A stretch of DNA of 64,000 bases, from the NCBI GenBank assembly GCA_008828725.1, contig MEHQ01000078.1, positions 273,200 through 337,199 of the forward strand, given 5' to 3'. The translations under genes were made by a program, and so were the position numbers. The notes beneath the pieces are model-generated. The model did no database searches. It was given only the letters and a program-made list of their open reading frames with translations, and was not told where the DNA came from. The DNA comes from Saccharina japonica (Eukaryota; Sar; Phaeophyceae; Laminariales; Laminariaceae). Shown piece after piece: positions 44,831-55,800 of the stretch (positions are counted from its first letter, which is position 1; every line of letters begins with the position of its first letter).

Positions 44831-45589
44831 TATGCATATTTCTTCATTTCTTTCTGTGTCTCTACGGTCTCCTTCCCTACGTGCACACCCTCTGCGTGTT
44901 TAGACGGCGAGGTGTGATACAAACATTCCGTGCTCCGGTTGCATCATTGCAATAATTTATTCTAGGCTCGCACACCGCGCACTATCAAAGCACGGGGTGC
45001 TCTCATAGGCACACGCGTGGCCCGCGGGTCTACGCCAGCTGACCGCTCCTTTACATACCAGATAAGGCAACCCTCGCACAACCCGCCCTCCATAAACCAA
45101 CGAAAGAAGCGAAAGCTCCCGGACATCCTCCTCAAGTGTCCCCCCCCCCCCGGCTCAAGCACCGGCTCAAGCAGTGCCTTCCCCTGCTCAAGCAGTTGCC
45201 TTCCCCTCCTCGAACAGTACCCTCCCCTGTTCAAACGTTCCCCCCTTCTTACAGTTTAGCTCCATTCCTAAAGTCCAGCGTTGGGGTAGATTGTGAGTGC
45301 GAGTTGTCCCACGCCGGCGCCATCGCGCCATCGACTTCGTGTGCATAGGTGCCTCCTTGCAAGTAATTCCCACTAGGCGCTCCTTCCCCCTGCGATTCGT
45401 TCAGCATCCGACCCGCGGGCATGCGAACAACAGTGCTGTGTGACCGTTCCGTTTCCGTGGCGAAACGTCAAATGTACCAAAAATTGTCGGGAGTTCCCGC
45501 ACAACCGCTTAGAAGAAATAATATTCAATACATCATAGAGAAGACTGTTTGTTTTTGTGGGCCGCGCCGACACCTCTTGAGGTCTTATG

Positions 45590-46052
45590 ACACCGGTTCT
45601 AGTGTAAGGGGGCGGCAAGCCGTCAAACAACGGTCTCCTACCATCTTAATAGCCTTAGTATACTAGTTTTAGTGTAGGGGGCGGTCAGTCACGCGGTCAA
45701 ACCGCGGTCTTTTAGCATCTTAGTGTACTATTTTTAGTGTAGGGGGAGGTCAGTCACGCGGGGCTGCGTCGACACCTCTTTAGGTCTTATGACGCCGGTT
45801 CTAGTGTAGAGGGGCGGGCAGTCAAGCCGTCAAACAACGGTCTCCTACCATCTTAATAGCCTTAGTATACTAGTTTTAGTGTAGGGGGCGGTCAGTCACG
45901 CGGTCAAACCGCGGTCTTTTAGCATCTTAGTATACTATTTTTAGTGTAGGGGGAGGTCAGTCACGCGGTCAAACCGCGGTCTCCTAGCATCTTAATATAC
46001 TAGTTTTAGCGTAGGGGGCGGTCAGTCAAGCGGTCAAACCGCAGTCTCCTAC
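45590..46052 (+). repeat. Tandem TTTTAGTGTAGGGGGCGGTC minisatellite
   Basis: About six units of 65-80 bp containing TAGTTTTAGTGTAGGGGGCG, GTCAGTCACGCGGTCAAACC, GCGGTCTCCTAGCATCTTA. Part of the array is itself duplicated: the block with ACACCTCTTGAGGTCTTATG occurs near 45570 and 45770. A second array of four units lies at 54597-54880 in RPS19 intron 1, and a single unit lies near 10475-10530. Each unit contains the complementary pair CGGTC...GACCG-like sequence around CGCGGTCAAACCGCGGTC, a potential hairpin. Confidence 0.8.
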
Positions 46053-46476
46053 ATAGCATCTTTGCTAATATGCGGCTGAAAAGAGGCGGCGGTAATTATT
46101 TCGTTGAGCTGTTCTCGAGAGACAGCGGTGTGACCGCTCGCTCGTTGGCGTAACCGTCAAACGAACCGAAACATGTCGTTTTTTTCCACGTTTTCGTTCA
46201 ATCACTACAGAGACAGGGGCAATCGTTTCGTCTCGAAGCACCGGTAGCACACACCAGTCTGATCGTAAAACATAAGGGATGCTGGAACCCTTTGAGGCCC
46301 ATCCGAAACCCCTTGCTGGTATATTTTATTCCGATCAGACTGGGATGCTGTGCGTACTGGAAGGTTGTCGACCTTTACGGCGTTGATCACGACACTTTCA
46401 GCAGCTCAAGGTGGGCCTCGAGCACGCCGAGCGCTAGACCCCACCGCCCCAAAGAGCCGTGCAGTGCTACGGTCGC

Positions 46477-46705
46477 GGTGGTGGGGAGGGTGTACTCATT
46501 GCCACGCTTGGCCGTAGGTGTATGGCCACTGACCCTCGCATCCCTGCAAACGCCAGGACGGAGCACGTCGGGTTTTGACCGACCAGGCAGACGTTGATTG
46601 CTCGCACCAAGCGCGAAGCGCTGGGAGGTTTTCGGCGAGTCGCCTGAAGGGCGAGCTACATCCTGTTAAGACTCGCTTGTAAGGCGGGCTTTACATATGG
46701 ATGAC
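46477..46705 (+). repeat. CCGTAGTCGTATGACC dispersed repeat family, long copy
   Basis: GTGTACTCATTGCCACGCTT, GGCCGTAGGTGTATGGCCAC, CCAGGACGGAGCACGTCGGG, TTTTGACCGACCAGGCAGAC, CAAGCGCGAAGCGCTGGGAG, GAGTCGCCTGAAGGGCGAG and CTCGCTTGTAAGGCGGGCTT correspond in order to the copy at 42107-42331. Confidence 0.65.
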
Positions 46706-47287
46706 AGCTTCAATGAGGTAATTTAGTTTCTGGCGTGGCCACTTCCTGAGACGGCAATGGGAGCACTATGTAACTGCCTCGTTGGTGCCTTACCATATAC
46801 ATACTACGTGTTACGATCATTCCCCTTGTGCGGAACAAAGGCTCTCCACCCCGCACAAATGGTCTAACTCGACCGCCAGCTTTGGTGACCGCCAAAAAAC
46901 AAACAAAACGGTACCCTGGTTGCCTAGCTCACGCAGTGAGAGGCATGTTTTACAGCGTCGTCGCCAACCGACGCCAACCCAACCTATAAATATATACCAG
47001 GTATATATATATAGGGGAGGGCGGGTATACTTTTCGGCGGAACGTTTTCCGACTGAAGGTGATCCTCAACTGAAAAACTACCCTAAAAACATTACGCGTG
47101 CTTAGTAATTTTATTAGTAGTATGCCTATATAGCCCATGGGGGTGCTCTTTGGGAAGCGCGCACAATTTTGGGTGAGTTATAAAATACCCAATCGTGTTA
47201 CGCGTAGGAGACTGAGACAAAAAAAGGTACTGTACCCTGCACCCCCGCTATTGCGGCATGACTTCAAACAGCTTCCCGTCATCTTAC

Positions 47288-48446
47288 CGCCAAGGTGCCG
47301 TCTTCTCTATCCCACACCCGGGCCGTGTCCAGAGCTTCCCGGGGGTCACTTGGCGCCTGACCGCCCCCATCTACTGCTGTTGCTGCTGTTGCTGCTGCAT
47401 CCCTGGCGTCAAGGTTATCCGAACGCTCAGCACGCTCCGCGAGTTCCCGAGTTGGCGATGTAGGCCCTTGCTCCGCCATGCTTTCAGCTCGCCCTGTGTT
47501 TCCGTTCCCCCCAAGGACATCACGGGCCCCATCTCGCCGCCTGTGCTGTCGTTGGTGCTGGGGAGCAGCAACGGGCACGGTTCTCGCGCCCCCCGTTTGC
47601 CCCCCGTCTAGAACCGTCCCCGAGCGCTGCCGTGCTCTTCTTCCCCCCAATTCTGCGCTGCCGTAGCGCCCACCCGCTCCTTTAGCGCCGCTGTCAGGTC
47701 GGTTTCCTTCACTTAGGTCGCTTCCGCCCACACGGAAAGGCTTCCCCTTGTTGGTAGCCCTCCCGCTGGCTCTTCGTTTTCCGTCGCGGATAGCGCCCGG
47801 ATTGCCGCCGCCGCTGCTGTGCTCCGCTCCGTCGCCTCGGCCCCGACGTGTCTCTACGAAAGGGTTCCCGTTGCTGTCCATCTCCGTCAAGAACGCGCCG
47901 TTGTCGACGCGGGAAGCGTGTCTTCTGCCGTACTTGCCGTGAGACGCGGTAACTTTAGGCTGTGGGTTGGATGCTCTCTTCCCGCCTCTCCTCAAGGCGC
48001 TTATCCGTCGGTCTAGGGAGACTTCGCGGCGCGTGGAGGCCGGGTCGGCGTTTCTCACCCAGCCGTTAACGCTCCGCATCGTGGCCACCCTTTTTCGGCG
48101 CAGGCTGGGCTTCGCTCGCCGCTTCTCGCTCGCCCGCAGGTGAAAAAACGGGAACTCTTTTTTTGCAGACATATCTCTTGGTTTCTCTGCAGGACCTCTC
48201 GGTTCTGTCGCAGAATCTATTGTTGCTTCAGCCAGATGTCTTGCTTCGCACGCAGCTGGTTCCTCTGAAGCGTCCTCGTCGTGTTCGCGGTCACGCTGTT
48301 GAGGCAGCGGTCCGACCGCGGCACCTCCAAGTGGTTGATGGTTTACCGTATCCGCAGGTGTCGATAACGGTGGCCGGGATATCGCCGACGCGATGCTGCA
48401 GTCGGGATTACACCTCCGAGAAGCACGGGCACCTTTCGCGCACGCC
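47288..48446 (-). CDS. Candidate large exon of an unknown protein
   Basis: A minus-strand frame is open from an acceptor (CCATCAG) near 48446 to a strong donor GCG|GTAAGA at 47288, about 385 codons. It encodes basic and low-complexity sequence, with KRRAKPSLRRKRVATMRSVN at about 48120 and a more regular end, ELAERAERSDNLDARDAAAT then DPREALDTARVWDREDGTLA. The part before the ATG at 48172 is uncertain: another frame between 48180 and 48300 reads like a coiled coil (TLQRNQLRAKQDIWLKQQ) but meets a stop, so the exon may begin at 48172 or later. It may belong to the same gene as the blocks at 43306-44221 and 49654-50389. No domain was recognised. Confidence 0.35.
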
Positions 48447-49653
48447 CTGATGGCGAAGGGGGAGCACGGGGGTGGGGCGCAATAAAACGGCTGGTAACGA
48501 TGTATTGCTTCTTTTTGTTGGATGTATTTACGCTACGTACGTACTGATCGTACAAAGAAAACAATGACAGGCGCTCTATGTACGTACTGATCTTACAAAG
48601 AAAACAATGACAAGCAGTCTTACGAGTAGAAGGCATACGGCGACTACTGAGGCTACGAGTACGAGCGCATGGGTGTGTAGAAGTACATAATACACACGAG
48701 TGACAGGTTTGGCTGTGTACGGCCATTGCTACTCCTGACCGTCGATGACCAGATCACATGTCAGAATGTACGTGGTACTTTACTCTACTGTACTATACTA
48801 TAGAAACACAATTTCATAAAAACACACGGACGCCAACGCACTTGTAAGGTGCATATGGAATGCGTTAATTTTTGTTGCGAACATATATGCCCCACGACGA
48901 CCATCACTACTGTCTCGCCCAAAGCTGACCTCGATAACCCCACCGAGCTGTGTTTTCTGCTCAGCAGCCACGGGGGACGGTCGGCGTAGTTCGCCTTCCC
49001 ACCAGCGAGGGTTTTCCTTAGTAGCTGCTTACAATGGCACCGATCAGGGGTAGGGGAGGCGGAGGCGGAAAACAACAATTTTGAGAATGGGGGTTCTTAC
49101 TATCACGCGCTTATGGGTGTACAACACAGTACACGACACCACTGTCAAGGCATGCCTTACTTGGGGCCAAGCTCAAAATATGAAGGGAGGCAGGGTATGT
49201 CCTACACTATTTTCAGTATTAAAAATGGTTTTCTTATGCGTCGTGCAAAAGGAAAGCCAACTTTTTTTACGCCCAATCGACGCGCACTGCTGTAACTACC
49301 GTAATCGTACTGTATACTCGTATATGTATACGGCGGCACATAACTCGCCGCAATATTATTATCATGCCAGAAACGGGACAATGTAAGCACTAGGCTAAGC
49401 GCTCACGGGGGGCTCACGTGTCCCTGTGGTATGCAACCACTGCTTGTGCACCCAGCAAGCACCCAGAGGTGCTCGCACTGCTGCGCACAGGTGTGCCCAC
49501 CAGCATGCGAGAATACGGCGGCATGTACCCCTTTCCCCCTGCCTGGTACGAAGACAATTGTAGTTGTGCCCCATATCATACGCGATTGATACTACAGTAC
49601 AGTACAGCAGTACGTACAGTATCTGGTCTACCTGCAACCCTCGGCTTACTCAC

Positions 49654-49797
49654 CCGTTCGACAGATTCCTGTCGCCGCCTGCGTGCCTTCGGCGCGAGAG
49701 CCTCCCTAGAGTCGTACCCCATCAACGGATGGGCCAAGCGCTCCAATACGCTCATGGAAGCTGCTTTCGCCACTCGAGGCTGGGTATTGTACCGTCC
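49654..49797 (-). CDS. Candidate 48-codon exon
   Basis: Bounded by an acceptor (GATGCCGCAG) and a strong donor (CGG|GTGAGTAAG), exactly 144 bases and phase 0 at both ends. The frame reads GRYNTQPRVAKAASMSVLER then LAHPLMGYDSREALAPKARR, ending RRQESVER, which has the look of a real helical and basic segment. The neighbour exon at 50389-50215 ends in phase 1 and so does not join directly in this frame; a further exon between them, or a different frame with an early stop, would be needed. Confidence 0.35.
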
Positions 49798-50214
49798 CTG
49801 CGGCATCCGAATTTCCAAGAGGAGAACGCCATTTTTTTACTACAAAGTACTCTTGCTGTAGAGAGGGGTGAAGAGCCTCGCACATACAATCTGTATGAAC
49901 CTGTACGTTGCGTGTGCGTACAGCCAGTATACTCGTACGGTATGTACCTCAAACGGCGATGTTCGCCTTGACATTTCGCCAATCGGTTGCTGTGAGCTGC
50001 ATATATTTTTTACGGAACCGGCGCAGCGACTTTGCTACTCGTGCGTGTCTACTGATGTGATGTGTACTTACTCGTACATGGAGAGTTATTTTTTTCAAGC
50101 ATGTTTCATACTACAGCACTTCCCTTTTTCCCCTCGCTGCCTCGGCAAGGTCTTTGCTTTGGCATGGCCCATAGCGAGGGGGGGGGTCTTTCTAGCGAGC
50201 AAGGCTAGACTCAC

Positions 50215-50389
50215 CCTCAAGCGGACCGATACCTTCTTGCTGCTGCGCACCCGCCGCGAAGCGTGTGCAGCGGTAGAGTTGGATCGGCACTGGTGCGTCA
50301 GGCGCAAAAGTCCAGATGCACGGGCCTTTTTGGCCGTCGGTGTAGACAGCAATGTCCATCTCACTTTTGTGCGCGGAGGCAGACGCCAT
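50215..50389 (-). CDS. Candidate first exon, protein of unknown function
   Basis: ATG at 50389 opens MASASAHKSEMDIAVYTDGQ, followed by KGPCIWTFAPDAPVPIQLYR and CTRFAAGAQQQEGIGPLEG up to a strong donor G|GTGAGT at 50215 (phase 1). The composition (aromatic residues, alternating hydrophobic strands) suggests a folded beta-rich protein rather than chance. Alternatively the exon starts after CACAAAAG within the same frame and belongs to a longer gene. I do not recognise the family. Confidence 0.4.
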
Positions 50390-51620
50390 CAGAAAGGTGG
50401 ACGGACACTACGTACACAGCCCTAGGTATGTTTGCTAGAGGGAGCTGTACTGTCTCAGTAACCTGGCTTCGCCATCAAAGGAGGAGGGAGCGTGTGGCGA
50501 CGAGCTGTTGTTGGACTGGTCAATCCCTTCAGCGCGAGAATTTTTATTTTTCAGACCAAGCACCCTGAGTGCAACGAGAGAGAAAGCGAGGAGCCGACTG
50601 GGAAGGACAGCAACGAGAGCGTGTACGGACGGAGCGGGTCGAGTGTGGTCGTGCTAGGACTGGCCGAGCGGCACCGGAGCGGCGCGCCTGAGCAGCAGCA
50701 CAGCAGCGCGCCGGCGCAGCAGCACAGCAGCGCACAGGAGAAGCGATCCGGAGCACGGACGACATCGACCCGTGACGGACGAACATTTTTGTTTTTCTGT
50801 TTTCTGTTGACAAATTCTTCGCTTTTTCCCCCGAATGTTGTTGTTGGTTCGGTGTGGATGACGTCACTGGTTTTGTAGAGAGACGCGGCAGAGATGGCGC
50901 GGACACCCCGGGTTCCTTCATTGTGTGCCTGATCGTGGAAGACCCCTTCAATGTGGAACGATTCCTAATCAGTGTCGATGTTTATAATGCTGTGCCTAAC
51001 ACAGACGTTCAGGATAGATTCGGGCAATTGTCAATTGACGTGATGGCTTTGGTTGGCTGTTCTTTTTCACTGTGTGCCCGCGGACTGTCATTCCGGCAGC
51101 ACTTCAGACAGCAGCTGCGTGCTCCATCTTGTTCCCACGCCTACCGTTTGTTTTTGTACAGACAGCACTTCAGACAGTAGTTACGCTGTAGTCGGCAAAT
51201 TCATTGGTAAAGAGTGGGAGGGGGGGGATGCTGCTGTAGTCGAATGGAGATTGAGGGCGTGTAGTTCAGTTTTGGACACGTATAGCATGCTGTAGGAATT
51301 TTTTGGTGTAGTACCTCTTCGGGCTGGGGAATCCTTTCCCTGCTAAGTGTGCGTGTTCTTTCGGATTCTCTGATGGCTCTAGCACTTTTGTGACCACGGG
51401 CCGTGATCTTGCTAGATCAGACTATAGGGATTAGCAACTGAAACGAGTTTAATGTGAAGAAAAACAACAACAACAACAAGTATCGTACAGTACAGGTTGT
51501 ATGTAGGGCGGTTTGTGAGGTATTTTAACATTTATTTGAACAAGGGGCGTTGCAAGTCGGGGGGGGGGGGCGTTGAATACACGCAGGGCGTTGGATACAC
51601 GAGCGACTGCGGAATCGCGG

Positions 51621-52127
51621 TCAGTCACTCTTCAACACATCCTGTGGGTTCGTTGGGCATTGCAGCAAATCGATACATAGAGTCCCGCAGTTCACAGCGT
51701 TGCTCCGCACCTTCAGGACTCGCATGCCGGGGTCTATCCGCGGTCGAATGTAGACAACGTCCGACTCGCTTTGACCTTCGTCTGAACAGGACGGGACGAG
51801 CGCACCACCAGCGGCCAGCACAGCGTCTTGCGCCCTCTTTTTCCTGTTTTTCTCCTCAGGAACAAGGCGTAGCAGCGACTGCAACTCGGGGTTGAGATAG
51901 CTGGAAGGGAATGCCGTAGCACTGCTGTCACATCTCCACGGTTGCGCCCCGAGAGGTGACGTCCCGCGACTGACACCATCACCGGCATGTTCGACACCCT
52001 GTCCCGATTCTACGGCAGCACCGTCGCGTCCGTCGCTCGCATCACAAGGCTCACCACACACCGGGCATTCCGATAAGTTAATGACCCCGACGGGGCTTCG
52101 ATACCCGCACAGCGTGCACGCCGCCAT
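51621..52127 (-). CDS. Small protein with N-terminal paired-CxxC zinc-binding motif
   Basis: ATG at 52127 opens a 168-codon frame ending at TGA 51621. It begins MAACTLCGYRSPVGVINLSE and continues CPVCGEPC, so two CxxC pairs are separated by 13 residues, as in zinc-ribbon-type or RanBP2-type fingers, though the Trp of a RanBP2 finger is missing. The middle is acidic and Gly/Ser-rich. The C-terminal part (SSYLNPELQSLLRLVPEEKN, then KKRAQDAVLAAGG, then DVVYIRPRIDPGMRVLKVRS) looks conserved. It may be a complete single-exon gene or a first exon (an AAG|GTGCGG donor lies before the end). It is divergent from RPS19, 740 bases away. Zinc binding is inferred from the cysteines only; the function is unknown. 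Confidence 0.45.
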   Translation of the reverse strand: MAACTLCGYRSPVGVINLSECPVCGEPCDASDGRDGAAVESGQGVEHAGDGVSRGTSPLGAQPWRCDSSATAFPSSYLNPELQSLLRLVPEEKNRKKRAQDAVLAAGGALVPSCSDEGQSESDVVYIRPRIDPGMRVLKVRSNAVNCGTLCIDLLQCPTNPQDVLKSD

Positions 52128-52867
52128 GCTGAAAATGCCCTACCGAAGCTCTCGCGACTCCCAGAGCAATCGATTTCCCCGTGCCCGTTGTCCTTCGTCG
52201 GAAATCTACCACAGATAGTAGAACTATGTGACGGTTTCAAATATCCCAATTCCCTGATGGAAACCCCTGAGGCGGTTTTCTTTGGCTTTGGTGGTTATGG
52301 GGAGGTGAACTCTCAGAGTCTGGAGCAGCCAGGTAGGCGAGAGGCAAGGCAAGGGAGGGTTAGGCACTGTACCATGTTGGGGTCTAGGGTGTGCACTCGT
52401 ATGTACGGCGGCTTTGCACAGCGATGGCGTGATTTGAAACCAGTTTATTCGGTAGTTGTCTGGGTTGTGGTCGTCGCCACAATCGTGGATGTCCATAGCG
52501 GTCTCTGTGAGCCGCATCCGCCATAGAAGTTGCTCACGCTGCGAGCGTGTCTTCTGCCACGACAAGCTAGTTGCCCAGGTTGCTGCATGACCACTGCTAT
52601 ACATTGGCGATGGTCACCGGGAGTGCTTGATCCGGGAGTGTCGATGCTTTTCTGCCCTCTGCCAAAGCATTCGACAAATCCCACCACCCACCACCCACGC
52701 GGTCATTTTCAAGCTCTTGCACCCTCGTTTGGAGGGTCAAACAACTTGAATTTAGTGTGGGATCATTTTTGCAGTAGTGGTGAACGTCCCACCAGGTAGA
52801 GTGAGCTGCTGCTGTGGCTTCCATCTAACGCCCTTCCCTCTCCACCCACCCTCACTCAAAGGCAACC
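52128..52867. promoter_or_regulatory. Divergent spacer upstream of RPS19
   Basis: The spacer between the CxxC gene (minus) and RPS19 (plus). The last 60 bases before the RPS19 ATG are pyrimidine-rich (CCCTTCCCTCTCCACCCACC), resembling the oligopyrimidine leaders common to ribosomal-protein transcripts, and the start codon context is GCAACCATGG. A transcription start was not determined. Confidence 0.35.
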
Positions 52868-55800
52868 ATGGCGGACTACGAGCCCCGAGGGATCACCGTG
52901 CGCGATGTCGCCGCGGCTGATTTCATCAAGGCGTACGCGGAGCACTTGAAGAACACCGGCCGCGTGGAGCTCCCCTCGTGGTGCGACTTGGTGAAGACCG
53001 CGCCGCACAAGGAGATGTGCCCTTACGACCAGGACTGGTACTACATCCGCGCTGGTGAGAGCAGGATGGGTAGTGGTGGTGGTGGAAGAGGAGCAGAGGA
53101 CAAGCAGGGTTGGGAGGGAAAGGAAGCCAAGGAGCGAGCGGTGTACTGTATGGATGGTGCTCGATGTGGTCGGCGCTTATTATAACACTTTTTGTCTGCC
53201 AAACCCCATAATCTACAGGTGGTGCAAAGCACACACACAGCAGTATTTATCTTCCGGGTGTTTAGCCTTGGACCTCCAGCAATTTGTTTTTGTGCTTTGG
53301 GTGCGCTCTCACTTCGAGCTTCGGTTGATGGCAGTTTCTTGGCGCTACAAGTACGTACGGCTTGGCAGTTACGAGTACGGAGCGAGTCGCTGAGGTCTGT
53401 AGCGAAGCGGTGTCGTTGCTTGCCCTGGTCAGTGTTTGCTAACCGTAAAGCCCTAATGCTTGATATCCCGGTGTCAAACAGCAGTTGTGTGTTGTGTGCA
53501 CTCGAGTTTTCGCCAGTCTGGGAGCGTGCGAGCACGTGATACCAGGTACGGCTGTGGCTCGTACAGAGTACTGCTGTGCCTCGTACAGCAGCAGTGAACG
53601 ATAGCAGAGGAAGGCCGGCTGCTGCTATAAATGCCGACGAACCGAACACGGCGGAAGGGACTTCTGTGCATCAGAGAAGTCAACCGCCACGACATGAGAC
53701 GATCGTGACACCCTCTGGGAGCCCTTGTGTTACACGGAAAACGTACGTAGAGATACCGTGGCGTTTTTGTTGGGCTTAGCCGACCACGTTCTGCTTGCTC
53801 GTACAACGAGCGCGACGAAAGCAGCGTGGACTGCTTATTAATACTACTCTTACGAGTAGAAGTACGAGCTGCTTTCTGCATGAGCTCCTAGCTCTAGAGG
53901 AATACCCGGAAATCAATTGAAGGGTTGCTCCTGATACAGCACGGGACACCTATTAAAATAATAAATAGGAAAGCTTGACCAGGCTGGGTTTCTTATTTAA
54001 GAGAGGGTTTTTACACTTCTCTTGTCATGAGAACGACTCTGGAATTTATTACGTATTTTCCTCCGAAGTCAGTTTGACTTTCAAATCGGTCTGTTTCTCA
54101 TCAGGTGTTCTGTACAGTAAAGTACTGTACTGCCACACCCGGGGGCAGATGAGAAAATAGGCAACTACGTCGTACAGCAGTATACTCCGTGGTGCTGTCT
54201 ACCGTCAGGTATTTACAGCAGTTTACCAGAGCTAAGTACGGATAGCGTTTGCGACGTGAGCTGCATTGCCATAGGCATTCATAGGTCAAGCAGGCAGAAT
54301 TCCTGCTAGACGAACGTCCCCTTTGTGCAACTCCTGTGGTACGAGGAGTGTAAGAGCATTCTTGACCCATTCACAACTGCAAAACTTATCCGACACTATT
54401 TTCAAGTAGTTTGTCCCCAAATATATGGGACCAGTTCTTAACCCATTCAGAACTGAAAAAAAACGTCCCACACTAATTCCAAGTATTGTGTCCCCAAATC
54501 CGTGGGCCAGTTCTTGTGGGCAACGAACATATGTTATTAACGCTATTTAGGAGACCGAATTTTTTGGGCGTCAAGGCCTCTTTTTGCCTCAACATACCAG
54601 TTTTAGTGTAAGGGCGGTCAGTCCAGGGGTCAAATCGCGTCAAAACACATTTTGCCTGTAACCCTTATATACCAGTTTTAGTGTAGGAACGGTCAGTCCA
54701 GGAGTCAAACCGCGTCAAACGACACATTTTTGCCTGTATCCCCAACATACTAGTTTTAGTGTAAAGGCGGTCGGTCCAGGGGTCAAATCGCGGCGCAAAC
54801 ATATTTCCCCTGTAACCCCCAACATACTAGTTTTAGTGTAAAGGCGGTCAGTCAAGAGATCAAACAGCGGTCACCTGTAAATAAATGCCTACCAGTTTGT
54901 CCGTAAATACAAGAAATGCTTTGATATGAATATGAACATCCATGCGGTCCTTACATTTACGGACAGCGTGGTATCGTACATTCAAAGATGCTACCAATCT
55001 GTCCCTAAATATTTGTATCATTTGTATATTAATATTTAGTCAAAACGGTTCTTACATGTTGGGACAAAGTGGCACTGGTATATAGCATGTTTGATTCTTG
55101 GCCAACCCCAGCCGTAGGTGTGACGGCAGGCCTGATTTTTTTTTCGGTTGGGCTCCTTGAGGCACGACGATGCGACAGCTCTTATGGCACACAGCAGTAC
55201 CATTCCGGTAGTTCTGTTGATTGGAAAAACCTTGAGGGTTCGTTGTTGCCCGAGCATTGAGGTCGGGAAGCCGACGAATACAAGTCGTGCCAGGTGTACG
55301 GTATACCTGGTACAGGGCGGTGTCTCTTTCGTGAGTTCAAGTTTGGGGTCGGACTGCTGTCGTAACAGCCGTTGCAAACGTGACTCTGCTCTAGGATGGT
55401 CGCATCAAAGAGGGAGTCCAGGGCACTCGTCGGCTGTGTTGGTGTTACGGGCAGCAAGCACGTTCTGGCGATGTGCTCTTGTTATAGGTCGAACAACGGA
55501 CATGAACAAAGCAGTATCCCAACGTAACGTCCATGTTGAGTATTGCGGCAGCGAGCAGGTTTTGGCGATGTGCCCTCCTTTGGAGCAAACGCAGACAGCA
55601 GTAGCGTACTGCTGTCCACATGGTCGTTACGTTGTGTTTCTGTCTGTTGTTTCTCTAATCAGAAGCGAGAGCACATGGCCGAAAACGGCGTGCTGTCCGT
55701 GGTGTAATATTCGACATGGCCGTTACGTTGTGTTGCTGTCTGCTGTTGCTCTGTAACCAGAGCAACATCGCCAAAACCTGGTTGCTGCCCGTGGTGTGGC

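Noticed and set aside
48163-48450. Plus-strand leucine-rich frame SLQDLSVLSQNLLLLQPD
   Set aside because: The minus strand gives a longer exon-like frame with a good donor; the plus frame has no extension or supported start. Kept only as a caution that the strand is not fully certain.
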